DNA from: JBBQKF01 sp038326615
GTDB taxonomy: Bacteria > Bacillota > Clostridia > Saccharofermentanales > UBA5734
DNA: 64,000 nt
NCBI GenBank assembly: GCA_038326615.1
Contig: JBBQKF010000002.1
Span: forward strand, 1-64,000
Reading direction: 5' to 3'
Program-made: the position numbers and the translations under genes
Shown: in pieces, positions 1 to 8,600 of the stretch
Position numbering within the stretch: the first letter of the stretch is position 1
How the letters are laid out: every line of letters starts with the position of its first letter
The notes under the pieces: model-generated
Database searches by the model: none
What the model saw: the letters and a program-made list of their open reading frames with translations, nothing else
What the model was told of the DNA's origin: nothing

Positions 1-203
1 AATAAAACCAATAAAACCAATAAAACCAATAAAACCAATAAAACCAATAAAACCAATAAAACCAATAAAACCAATAAAACCAATAAAACCAATAAAACCA
101 ATAAAACCAATAAAACCAATAAAACCAATAAATCAATAAACCAATAAATTTAATAAAACCAATAAAACCAATAAATTTAATAAATTTAATAAATTTAATA
201 AAT
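1..203. repeat. 9-bp tandem repeat array (AATAAAACC)
   Basis: About 14 near-perfect head-to-tail copies of AATAAAACC fill positions 1-135. They decay through AATAAATCAAT and AATTTAATA variants to about position 203. The array probably continues upstream of the window. Between it and cdsA (204-340) there is only A+T-rich leader sequence, with a GGAGGG at about 300-305 followed by a six-codon reading frame (ATG at 307) that stops at once. I see no spacers, coding potential or dyad symmetry in the array. The unit length is a multiple of three, like the in-frame arrays inside polC. Confidence 0.95.
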
Positions 204-340
204 AGAAAAATCATTAAAAATTGATTGTAAAAAGTAATTGCATTGGATATCTTAAAAACTTCCAAGTAAGTAATTCAATGACAGCCCCAAAATTATTATG
301 GAGGGATGATTAAAATCAAAATTTAATCACAGGTACATAA

Positions 341-1276
341 ATGAGGACAAGAATTATAACGGGTATAATATTTACTTTAGCAGTAGCAGGTTTTGTTTTA
401 CCTGGATATATAATACCGCAACTTCCATTACTTTTCTTTTTTTTGGTTGCTGCAATATGCATAATTGAAGTCTCAACTATAGTAAAGATAAAACTTAATC
501 ACCTCGATCAAGCAATTTGTGTTATAGGAAGTCTTTTCGTATTTACACCTCTTATAGCAGTTCTTATTCATGGAGACTTGAGCTGGAGACTTATTGTGGA
601 TTTTGCTACAGCATCACCCAATAAGCTTATAACCGAAAGAATCATTTTATTGAAATATGTAACTGAGTGTATATCGTTTTTATTCCTTTTCCTTGCTTTA
701 TATGCTTATGCAACAATATTTTATAAGATAATAAGCATAGGCCCGAAGTTTCTAATGGACGCATTGTCGATGGTATTTGTAGTTGTTTATGTAGTGGTAC
801 CTATAACATGTGGGATAATATTACTATATGTCATTCCAAATGGCTATCTATGGCTTATAGCGGCTATGGCAACATCATGGATATCTGATGTTTTTGCATA
901 TTTTGCAGGTGTAACTTTAGGAAAACATAAAATTGTCCCACAAATAAGTCCTAAGAAAACATGGGAAGGTAGCATTGGAGGGGTATTGGGTTCAATTTTT
1001 ATTATGACATTATGGTTTGGTGTTTTTATGAATGGACCAGATATTGTCGAAAAATCAATGGTTTTCAGAATTTCTTTCGGCATTGTAATAGGGCTTCTGA
1101 CAAGTGCGGGATCACAACTTGGTGACTGGCTTGCTTCAGGAATTAAAAGGTGGGTAGGAACAAAGGATTTCGGTAATTTTCTTCCTGGACATGGAGGATT
1201 GATGGACAGATTTGACGGGGTATTTTTTACATTTCCAATAATGTTGATAGCATCGATTTTCTATTATTTGTTTTAA
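341..1276 (+). CDS. cdsA: Phosphatidate cytidylyltransferase (CDP-diglyceride synthase)
   Basis: Makes CDP-diacylglycerol from phosphatidic acid and CTP in the cytoplasmic membrane, the branch point of phospholipid synthesis. The 311-residue protein is almost entirely hydrophobic helices. It carries the family blocks PKKTWEGSIGG in the middle and the C-terminal signature KRWVGTKDFGNFLPGHGG followed by DRFDG, which holds the metal-binding acidic residues. Length and signature match the family well. The ATG at 341 has only a weak AGGT behind it. It is the first gene of a cdsA-dxr-rseP-ispG run, the usual clostridial order. The uppS gene that normally precedes it is not in the window, since the sequence before it is a tandem repeat. 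Confidence 0.95.
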   Translation: MRTRIITGIIFTLAVAGFVLPGYIIPQLPLLFFFLVAAICIIEVSTIVKIKLNHLDQAICVIGSLFVFTPLIAVLIHGDLSWRLIVDFATASPNKLITERIILLKYVTECISFLFLFLALYAYATIFYKIISIGPKFLMDALSMVFVVVYVVVPITCGIILLYVIPNGYLWLIAAMATSWISDVFAYFAGVTLGKHKIVPQISPKKTWEGSIGGVLGSIFIMTLWFGVFMNGPDIVEKSMVFRISFGIVIGLLTSAGSQLGDWLASGIKRWVGTKDFGNFLPGHGGLMDRFDGVFFTFPIMLIASIFYYLF

Positions 1277-1401
1277 CCTTGGCAAAAAGATGAAATTTTA
1301 AATATGTTAGAAAATAAGTTTTCATATTCTTAAAATTATTTGAGATATTTTACAAATTTAATTGAATATATTTTGAGGAATAATTTTGAAAAGAGGTTCC
1401 A

Positions 1402-2559
1402 ATGATAAATACAATTTCTATCCTTGGTTCTACAGGTTCGATAGGCGTTCAAACCCTCGAGGTTGCAAGAACATTCAATATACGAGTCGTTGCATTAAGT
1501 GCCAATAAAAATGTTGACATTATGGAGAAGCAGGTTCGAGAGTTTAAGCCCCTTCTTGTTTCAATGTCAGATAAATCATCGGCTGACGAACTGAGAAACA
1601 GAATTAAGGATATTAGTCCCTCCATTACTGTAATGTCGGGGATGGAAGGAAATCTTGAAGTAGCTAGAGCGAGTGATGCACAGATGGTTGTTGCCGCTAT
1701 GGTTGGTGTTGCTGGGTTATTGCCTGTAATTGAAGCAATCAATGCTGGTAAGGACATTGCTCTGGCTAATAAGGAAACACTTGTTGCGGGTGGCTCAATT
1801 GTTATTCCGTTAGCAAAGAGAATGAATGTCTCGATTTATCCTGTTGATAGCGAACATTCAGCAATTTGGCAGTGTCTTGCTGGGGCGGATAACAATTCTA
1901 TAAGCAGAATATTTCTTACCGCTTCTGGTGGACCATTCAGAGGTAAATCCAGAAACGAACTTGAAGCTGTTAATGTTTCTCAAGCACTTGCCCACCCTAC
2001 ATGGAAAATGGGGGGTAAGATAACAATTGATTCTGCAACAATGATGAATAAAGGACTTGAAGTTATTGAAGCAAAATGGCTTTTTAACGTGCCTTTAACG
2101 GCTATAGAAGTTGTTGTACATCCCCAAAGCATAATACATTCAATGGTTGAATATTGTGATGGCTCTGTAATTGCACAAATGGGATTTCCTGATATGAAGC
2201 TACCAATACAAATTGCACTTATGAAAGGTGAAAGAATTCGTGGAGATTATGTTCCTTTCAATCCTTTTGTTGCTAACAGACTGACATTTGAAAAACCAGA
2301 TTTAGAGACATTTAAATGCCTATCTCTTGCTTATCATGCTAGTGAAATTGGTGGAAGCATGCCAGCTGTTTTAAATTCAGCAAACGAAATTGCCGTAGAA
2401 AAATTTCTAAAAGGCAAAATTGGTTTCCTTGATATCGCATCAAATGTTGAAAAAATTATGAATGAACATCACAAGAGAAATTTTACGGTGAATCCTGATA
2501 TTGATACAATTCTTGAACTTGACCTATGGGCTCGCGTTTACGGTGAAAATTTAAAATAA
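1402..2559 (+). CDS. dxr: 1-deoxy-D-xylulose 5-phosphate reductoisomerase
   Basis: Second step of the MEP isoprenoid pathway: rearranges and reduces DXP to 2-C-methylerythritol 4-phosphate with NADPH. The NADPH-binding motif GSTGSIG is at residues 9-15. The metal-binding PVDSEHSAIWQ is near residues 148-158 (Asp149, Glu151). The substrate-binding SGGPFR and HPTWKMGGKITIDSAT blocks follow. The 385-residue length is normal. An AGAGG precedes the ATG at 1402. With ispG 1.5 kb downstream, the cluster provides two MEP-pathway enzymes. Only three bases separate its stop from the first possible start of the next frame, so dxr and rseP are surely cotranscribed. Confidence 0.96.
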   Translation: MINTISILGSTGSIGVQTLEVARTFNIRVVALSANKNVDIMEKQVREFKPLLVSMSDKSSADELRNRIKDISPSITVMSGMEGNLEVARASDAQMVVAAMVGVAGLLPVIEAINAGKDIALANKETLVAGGSIVIPLAKRMNVSIYPVDSEHSAIWQCLAGADNNSISRIFLTASGGPFRGKSRNELEAVNVSQALAHPTWKMGGKITIDSATMMNKGLEVIEAKWLFNVPLTAIEVVVHPQSIIHSMVEYCDGSVIAQMGFPDMKLPIQIALMKGERIRGDYVPFNPFVANRLTFEKPDLETFKCLSLAYHASEIGGSMPAVLNSANEIAVEKFLKGKIGFLDIASNVEKIMNEHHKRNFTVNPDIDTILELDLWARVYGENLK

Positions 2560-2580
2560 ATTATGGATAGAGGTATATTA

Positions 2581-3897
2581 ATGGGGACTACAATGGGAAT
2601 AATTGTTGGAATATTAATTTTGAGCTTACTAATGTTTATTCATGAACTAGGACATTATATGACTGGAAGAATTTTGGGATTTAAAATTATTGAATTTTCA
2701 TTATTCATGGGACCTGTTTTGCTATCTAAAACCAGCAAAAAAACAGGAATCAAATATAGTTTGAAACTATTGCCAATCGGAGCTTCTGTAAGATTCGATG
2801 GAGAATCCGGTATGGGCGAAGACGACAGTGATGATTCCGATTCTTTTGCAAAGAAACAAAAGTGGAAAAGAGCAGTTGTTATCGGAACAGGACCGGTTAT
2901 AAATATTCTTGCGGGTGTACTTGCTTTGCTTATACTTTTTGGATCAATTGGGTTTACATCAACAATTGTTGCAGGAACATACAAAAATTCACAAGCTCAA
3001 ACAGCAGGATTAATAAAGGGTGACAAAGTAGTAATGGTAAATGACTCAAAGATATGGACATCTATTGACTATTCTCTTGAACTCAGCTTTGCAAAACAAG
3101 ATAGTCCGATGACTGTAAGTGTTATAAGACCAGGTGAAACGACACAAAGAGCATTCACTCTTAAACCCATAAAGCAATCGAGTTATAAGCTTGGTGTTAC
3201 AACTCAAATAGACGAAAAGACAAATGAGTGGAGAATAATTGCAGTTGATAAAACATCAAATGGAGGTAAACCAACTCTTTTGGCAGGAGATGTGATTCTT
3301 TCTATTAATGGAGTTTCTACAGTCAATCAAGAAAAATCCAGTTTGCAGGTTTCTAACAGTGGTGGGAAAAGTGTTTTGATGGTTGTTTTGAGAGACAAAA
3401 AGGAAGTGACTGTTGCTTCTACACCATCAATTATGGAGCTTTATAATGATCGTGGAATTGGATTTGAGGGAAAAACAGGAATAGGAGAAGCAATCCCTGA
3501 GGCATTTAAATACTCTGCGTCAATTGTAAAGTTAACATTCAAAGGCCTTGCAATGATAATTACAGGTAAGATTGCTGCAAAAGATGGTCTTTCAGGTCCG
3601 GTAGGTGTTGTTGATATGGTCGGAACAGTCGTAAATCAGCAAGTTCCTTTTATCGATAAAATCGCAAATCTTTTGTGGATGTTTGCACTTATTTCATTGA
3701 ATCTAGGTGTTTTTAACCTTCTTCCAATACCTGCTCTTGATGGAAGCCATTTGTTGTTAATTGTTGTTGAAGCGATAAGAGGTAAAAGACTTTCTCAAAA
3801 AGTAGAAAGTGCTATAGTAATGGCTGGATTCTTTTTAATAATAGGACTTGCAATATTAGGACTTGTTTTTGACATAATGAGAATTTCAGGAAGATAG
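2581..3897 (+). CDS. rseP: Site-2 intramembrane zinc metalloprotease (RseP/RasP family)
   Basis: Cleaves membrane-embedded substrates such as anti-sigma factors and leftover signal peptides. The first membrane helix carries the zinc site HELGH (residues 21-25 from this start). The centre contains PDZ-like segments around GDKVVMVND and GDVILSING. The C-terminal helix has the third zinc ligand in NLLPIPALDGSH. I prefer the ATG at 2581: AGAGG lies seven bases upstream of it, while the in-frame ATG at 2563 has no clear ribosome binding site. From 2581 the protein has 438 residues, normal for RasP. An acidic stretch (GEDDSDDSDS) sits between the first helices. It follows dxr directly and belongs to the same operon. 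Confidence 0.93.
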   Translation: MGTTMGIIVGILILSLLMFIHELGHYMTGRILGFKIIEFSLFMGPVLLSKTSKKTGIKYSLKLLPIGASVRFDGESGMGEDDSDDSDSFAKKQKWKRAVVIGTGPVINILAGVLALLILFGSIGFTSTIVAGTYKNSQAQTAGLIKGDKVVMVNDSKIWTSIDYSLELSFAKQDSPMTVSVIRPGETTQRAFTLKPIKQSSYKLGVTTQIDEKTNEWRIIAVDKTSNGGKPTLLAGDVILSINGVSTVNQEKSSLQVSNSGGKSVLMVVLRDKKEVTVASTPSIMELYNDRGIGFEGKTGIGEAIPEAFKYSASIVKLTFKGLAMIITGKIAAKDGLSGPVGVVDMVGTVVNQQVPFIDKIANLLWMFALISLNLGVFNLLPIPALDGSHLLLIVVEAIRGKRLSQKVESAIVMAGFFLIIGLAILGLVFDIMRISGR

Positions 3898-4115
3898 AAG
3901 AATAAGCATTTTCAAGAACGCCATAAGTAGAATATTTTAAATTGCGAATATCGAGGAAAATGTTTTTCAGTATGAGGTCAATTGGTGTATAATTTTAGAG
4001 GATAGAAATTATTTGAATTTCTAAAGATATCAGTTAGGTATAATTAGTAAAGTAAAGATTATTTGTTACTTTAAATACTGTTCAAAATAAGGTTAAGCGC
4101 AGTGGGGTTAGCAAT

Positions 4116-5195
4116 ATGTTCAGAAAAGAAACAAATGTTATACGAATAGGCAATGTGCTTATTGGAGGAAAGAATCCAATTGCCATACAGTCGATGAACA
4201 ACACTGATACCCGTAATGTTGTAAAGACACTCGATCAAATAAAAGCGTTAACGCAAGCGGGGTGTGATATAACAAGAGTTGCTATTCCAGACATGGATGC
4301 AGCTTTTGCTCTCAAAGAAATTTGTCGAAAATCGCCAATTCCTGTTGTAGCAGATATCCATTTTGACTATAAATTAGCAATTGAGTCGATAAGAAACGGT
4401 GCATCAAAAATAAGAATTAATCCTGGTAATATTGGTGGAAAAGAAAATCTTAAACAGATTGCCGATGCTGCAAAAATTGCAGGAATTCCAATTCGTGTAG
4501 GTGTAAATTCTGGATCAATTCATAGGGATTTTCTTCTAAAATGGGGAGGCATAAATAAAAATTCCATGGTCGAAAGCGCCATGCAATCAATTGAACAGTT
4601 AGAAGAATGTGGTTTCAATAATATTGTGGTTTCAATTAAAGCTTCAAATCCTATGCTTACTATAGAAACATATCGTCTTTTATCAGAAAGAGTAAAATAT
4701 CCTTTGCATGTTGGTGTCACTGAAGCGGGCATCCCAGAAGAAGGGATAATAAGATCATCCGTTGGCATAGGGGCTCTTCTTTCTGAAGGAATTGGGGATA
4801 CAATACGTGTATCATTAACAGGCGATCCACTTAAAGAGGTTGAGTGTGCAATTGACATCCTAAAAGCTTTACACTTAAGAGCTAGTGGTGTTGAAATAAT
4901 CTCATGCCCTACATGTGGAAGAACAAGCGTTAATCTTATTTCGCTAGCCGTAATGGCTCACGAAAAATTCAAAAACATTAAAGAACCTATAAAAATTGCT
5001 ATTATGGGATGTGGAGTTAATGGTCCAGGTGAAGCGCGTGATGCAGATATTGGAATTGCCGGCGGCATAGGTGAATATTTATTATTTTCAAAAGGGCAGA
5101 TTTTGAGAAAAGTTTCAGAGGAAAATGCCCTTGAAGAACTTGGGATTGAAGTTGAAAAATTGATTTATAAAATTCATGCGGGGGATAGCTTGTGA
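4116..5195 (+). CDS. ispG: 4-hydroxy-3-methylbut-2-en-1-yl diphosphate synthase (GcpE)
   Basis: Iron-sulfur enzyme of the MEP pathway that converts MEcPP to HMBPP. The N-terminal TIM barrel starts with the conserved IQSMNNTDT (residues 24-32). The C-terminal reductase-like domain holds the three cluster cysteines (Cys264 and Cys267 in SCPTCGRT, Cys299 in GCGVNGPGEA) plus Glu306, the fourth ligand. At 359 residues it is the short bacterial form without the extra plant-type domain. Its stop codon overlaps the GTG start of the DtxR-like regulator by four bases (GTGA), so the two are translationally coupled. An iron-dependent regulator coupled to an iron-sulfur enzyme is suggestive, but a functional link is my inference. 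Confidence 0.96.
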   Translation: MFRKETNVIRIGNVLIGGKNPIAIQSMNNTDTRNVVKTLDQIKALTQAGCDITRVAIPDMDAAFALKEICRKSPIPVVADIHFDYKLAIESIRNGASKIRINPGNIGGKENLKQIADAAKIAGIPIRVGVNSGSIHRDFLLKWGGINKNSMVESAMQSIEQLEECGFNNIVVSIKASNPMLTIETYRLLSERVKYPLHVGVTEAGIPEEGIIRSSVGIGALLSEGIGDTIRVSLTGDPLKEVECAIDILKALHLRASGVEIISCPTCGRTSVNLISLAVMAHEKFKNIKEPIKIAIMGCGVNGPGEARDADIGIAGGIGEYLLFSKGQILRKVSEENALEELGIEVEKLIYKIHAGDSL

Positions 5196-5572
5196 AATTT
5201 AGTGCATCAAGCCAGGATTATCTCGAAGCGATTCTTGAGTTATCAAATAGAAATGAAAAAATACGTTCAATTGATTTATCAGAGAAGATGGAGGTCACAA
5301 GAGCAAGTGTGAACCGTGCAGTCGGTGTACTAAAAGAATTAGGGTATGTTACTCAAGTGAAGTATTCTGAAATAATATTAACTGATGAGGGCCGACGAGC
5401 AGCAGCATCGGTTAAAATAAGACATACTACACTTAAGACATTTCTTACAGAAATTCTTGATGTTGACCCTTTAATTGCTGATATTGATGCATGCAAAATG
5501 GAACATAGTGTTAGCCTCGAAACACTCGAAAAACTTCGAAGCTATATGGATAAAAAACAAAATAATCATTAG
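5192..5572 (+). CDS. Iron/manganese-dependent transcriptional repressor, DtxR/MntR family
   Basis: A 126-residue protein with an N-terminal winged helix-turn-helix (SQDYLEAILELS, then EKMEVTRASVNRAVGVLKELGYV) and the DtxR-type metal-binding dimerisation segment. Candidate metal ligands are His77 in RHTTLK and the Cys-Lys-Met-Glu-His group in DACKMEHSVS. The Cys at the first position is as in DtxR/IdeR rather than the usual MntR Glu or Asp. There is no C-terminal SH3 domain, so it resembles short MntR-like forms. Start is GTG at 5192, overlapping the ispG stop. Which metal it senses (iron or manganese) cannot be decided from sequence. No target operator was identified in this window. Confidence 0.85.
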   Translation: MKFSASSQDYLEAILELSNRNEKIRSIDLSEKMEVTRASVNRAVGVLKELGYVTQVKYSEIILTDEGRRAAASVKIRHTTLKTFLTEILDVDPLIADIDACKMEHSVSLETLEKLRSYMDKKQNNH

Positions 5573-5608
5573 AAATAATAACGAAAAGATATCGGGGCAA
5601 ACGAATTA

Positions 5609-8600
5609 ATGAATAATACAATAAATGGACTTTATAGTAAAATCACAGGTCAGAATCTTATAGTCAAATCTGGCGAAATGGCAGATGCGATTGTTTCTAA
5701 TATTCATGTCACTAATGTAGGCGATATTGAAATTACTGTATTAACAAATAGTTATCCTTCAAGCGATACAATTTGTTTTATTGAAGATGCTTACGAGAAT
5801 GCGCTTAATATAACGCATGTATATCTTGTTTTTCACATAACAGAGGAGCAGAAGATTTTTTCGGCGATCGGATATTTGCCATGGGCTTTGCGACATATAG
5901 AAAAAACTGACTTTTTTTTATATTCTTTCCTAAAAACGGCCCAATATGATGAAAAAAATGAAAATGTGGTCCATATTTCATTTCATCAAGGCTGTCAGGA
6001 TGTTTCCGAAAAGAATCCGGATATTTTCTTAACTGGATTTTTTCAAAAAACATTGAGAAAATCTATTTCATTTATAGTAACCGCCTGTTCAGTACAAGTA
6101 GATGAAATGATGTTATTATCAGTTAAAGCCACAATGGACCTTGCCACAAAAAGCCGTTTGGGCAATGACATTTCTGGAAATGATGTTAATAATTCATTAA
6201 TTGCGTCTGAAAATGATGATGAGCAATGCTTTGCAATAAAAACAAACATTGTCAAAAATCATAGTAATAATAGTACTAACTGTAATAAAAACAATGGTAA
6301 AAATAGTAAAGACAGTAAAGATAGTAAAGATAGTAAAGATAGTAAAGATAGTAAAGATAGTAAAGATAGTAAAGATAGTAAAGATAGTAAAGATAGTAAA
6401 AATAAAAAAGATAGTAATATCAATGTCAATTCCACAAACTCATTTTCTGAAAGCGAACGGGTTTCTTCTAAATCCAAACTTGGTGCAAACATGAAAAGTC
6501 TTGCAGGCACTATTCAGCAGATATCTGATAAGAAATTCCCTGCCAAGAACTATCGTAAATTGAAACAGCCAGATGGTGTTATCTGGGGTAAAATGAATAC
6601 AGAGCTCCAACTTGTTAAAATGAACACATTTACTCATGAGACAGGACCAGCTTTGATGGAAGGATTGGTTTTTGCTGTAGAATCAAGACTTGTCAGTAAT
6701 GGGACGAAGGTCCTTATTAAGTTTTGTCTGACTGACAGGACTAATTCTGTCAAATGTTTTGCCTTTATGAGACCCGAAGAAGCGGCTGATTTTGAAGAAA
6801 ATTATAAAATAGCTTATATAAGAGTTTGTGCGGATATCGGATATGATGCACATTACGAAAAAGATCTTGTAGCAAGAGTTAATGGTATTCAAACTGCGAA
6901 TCCTCCCAAGAAAAAGACTGATAATGCCGCTGAAAAAAGAGTTGAATTACATTGTCATTCAAAAATGAGTAGCAAAGACTCGGTTTGTGAAGTTTCAGAC
7001 ATTGTAAAACTCGCAGTCCAATATGGCCATGCTGCTGTTGCAATAACTGATCATGGTGTTGTACAGGCTTTCCCAGATGCAAAATCTGCACAGTTTGATG
7101 CAAAAAAGAGAGGCAAAAACATTAAGATTATATATGGCGTTGAGTGTTATCTAGTTAACGATGGTCAATGTATTGCGTATCAATGTAATGATAATTCGCT
7201 TGATAATGGATTTATTTCAGTTATGCTTCAAACTTCAGGGATAGATCCTGCAAATGACCGAATAAAATGTATTGAAGCTCTTTTGTTTGAAAGAAATGAA
7301 AACAAGCGATTTGTTGTAACAGAAGCTTTTAGTCGTACTATAAACCAAGATGAAAGTTTCCATCACCTTGAGATGCTTTCCGATTTCTTGGATTTTATTG
7401 ACGAAAGACCCCTCGTTGGTAATGATATTCTTCAAATCACCGCATTTCTAAGGCATGAAGGCTTCAGAACTAAAAAAGAAGAGGATCCACGTATCAAGTT
7501 TTTTCAACCAGTAATTGATACATCAAAAATTGCAGAAATATTTTATCCAGATATCGCTTCAGGCAATTTGGAAGATCTGAACAATGAACTTAATTTTTTT
7601 AATGAACTTGAAATTGAAAGCATTTCTGTCAATGTAAGGGAATGTGGTTTTGACAAAAACTCAAATTTGGCAGAAACATTAGAAGAATCAGAAATAACAG
7701 AATCAGTAGAATCAGTAGAATCAGTAGAATCAGTAAAATCAGTAGAATCAGTAAAATCAGTAGAATCAGATGTAAAATCTGAAAAACATGAATCAACAAA
7801 GTCATCACTTCAGTCAGAAGCTACTAATCGTAATTTCGAGCTGGCACTGATGGCTGGTCAATTTCTTGATTTTGTTTTAGCAACAAAAAACATCGAAAAT
7901 ATTAAAGACTTAAATTATCTAGCAGGAAATATTACAACCCGATCAATTCTTACAGAATCAAAGAACCAGTATCATTGCGTTCTTCTTGCAAAGGATTCAG
8001 TTGGTCTTTATGGACTGTATAGGTTAGTATCAGAATCGCATTTATATTTCATATATAAAGAACGCCCTAGAATTACAAGAAGTTTGCTTGAATTTTTCAG
8101 ATCAGGAAATATTTTGGGCAGTGCATGTGAGGCTGGAGAGCTTTTCATGAATGTAATGGATGTTTATGACAGAAACGAAAAAGATTACGAGCGTGCATTG
8201 GCAGCAATTCCATCAACAAACCTTCCGCAGATTGCTAAATTTTATGACTATCTTGAAGTTCAGCCGGTGGGTAACAATCAATTTATGCTCCGGTCAACCG
8301 AAAGAAAGGGGCAAATTGTTCCATCAAAGTATCAGTCAATACAAAACCTTAAGGACTTAAACCGCATTGTTGTTCACATGGGTGAACTTATGAAAAAACC
8401 TGTTTGCGCAACTGGTGATGTTCATTTCTTACAACCAGAAGACTCGCTTTATAGAGAAATAATGCAAGCTGACATGGGATTTTCGGACGCCAGCCAACAA
8501 GCACCACTATATTTTAGAACCACTGAAGAGATGTTAAAAGAATTTGATTATCTTGGCAAAGACATTGCCCGTGAAATTGTTATTGTAAATCCGGCCAAAA

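Noticed and set aside
6259..6510. Reverse-strand frame of Leu-Ser-Leu repeats opposite the polC SKD tract
   Set aside because: It is the antisense reading of a 9-bp repeat inside polC, with no ribosome binding site.
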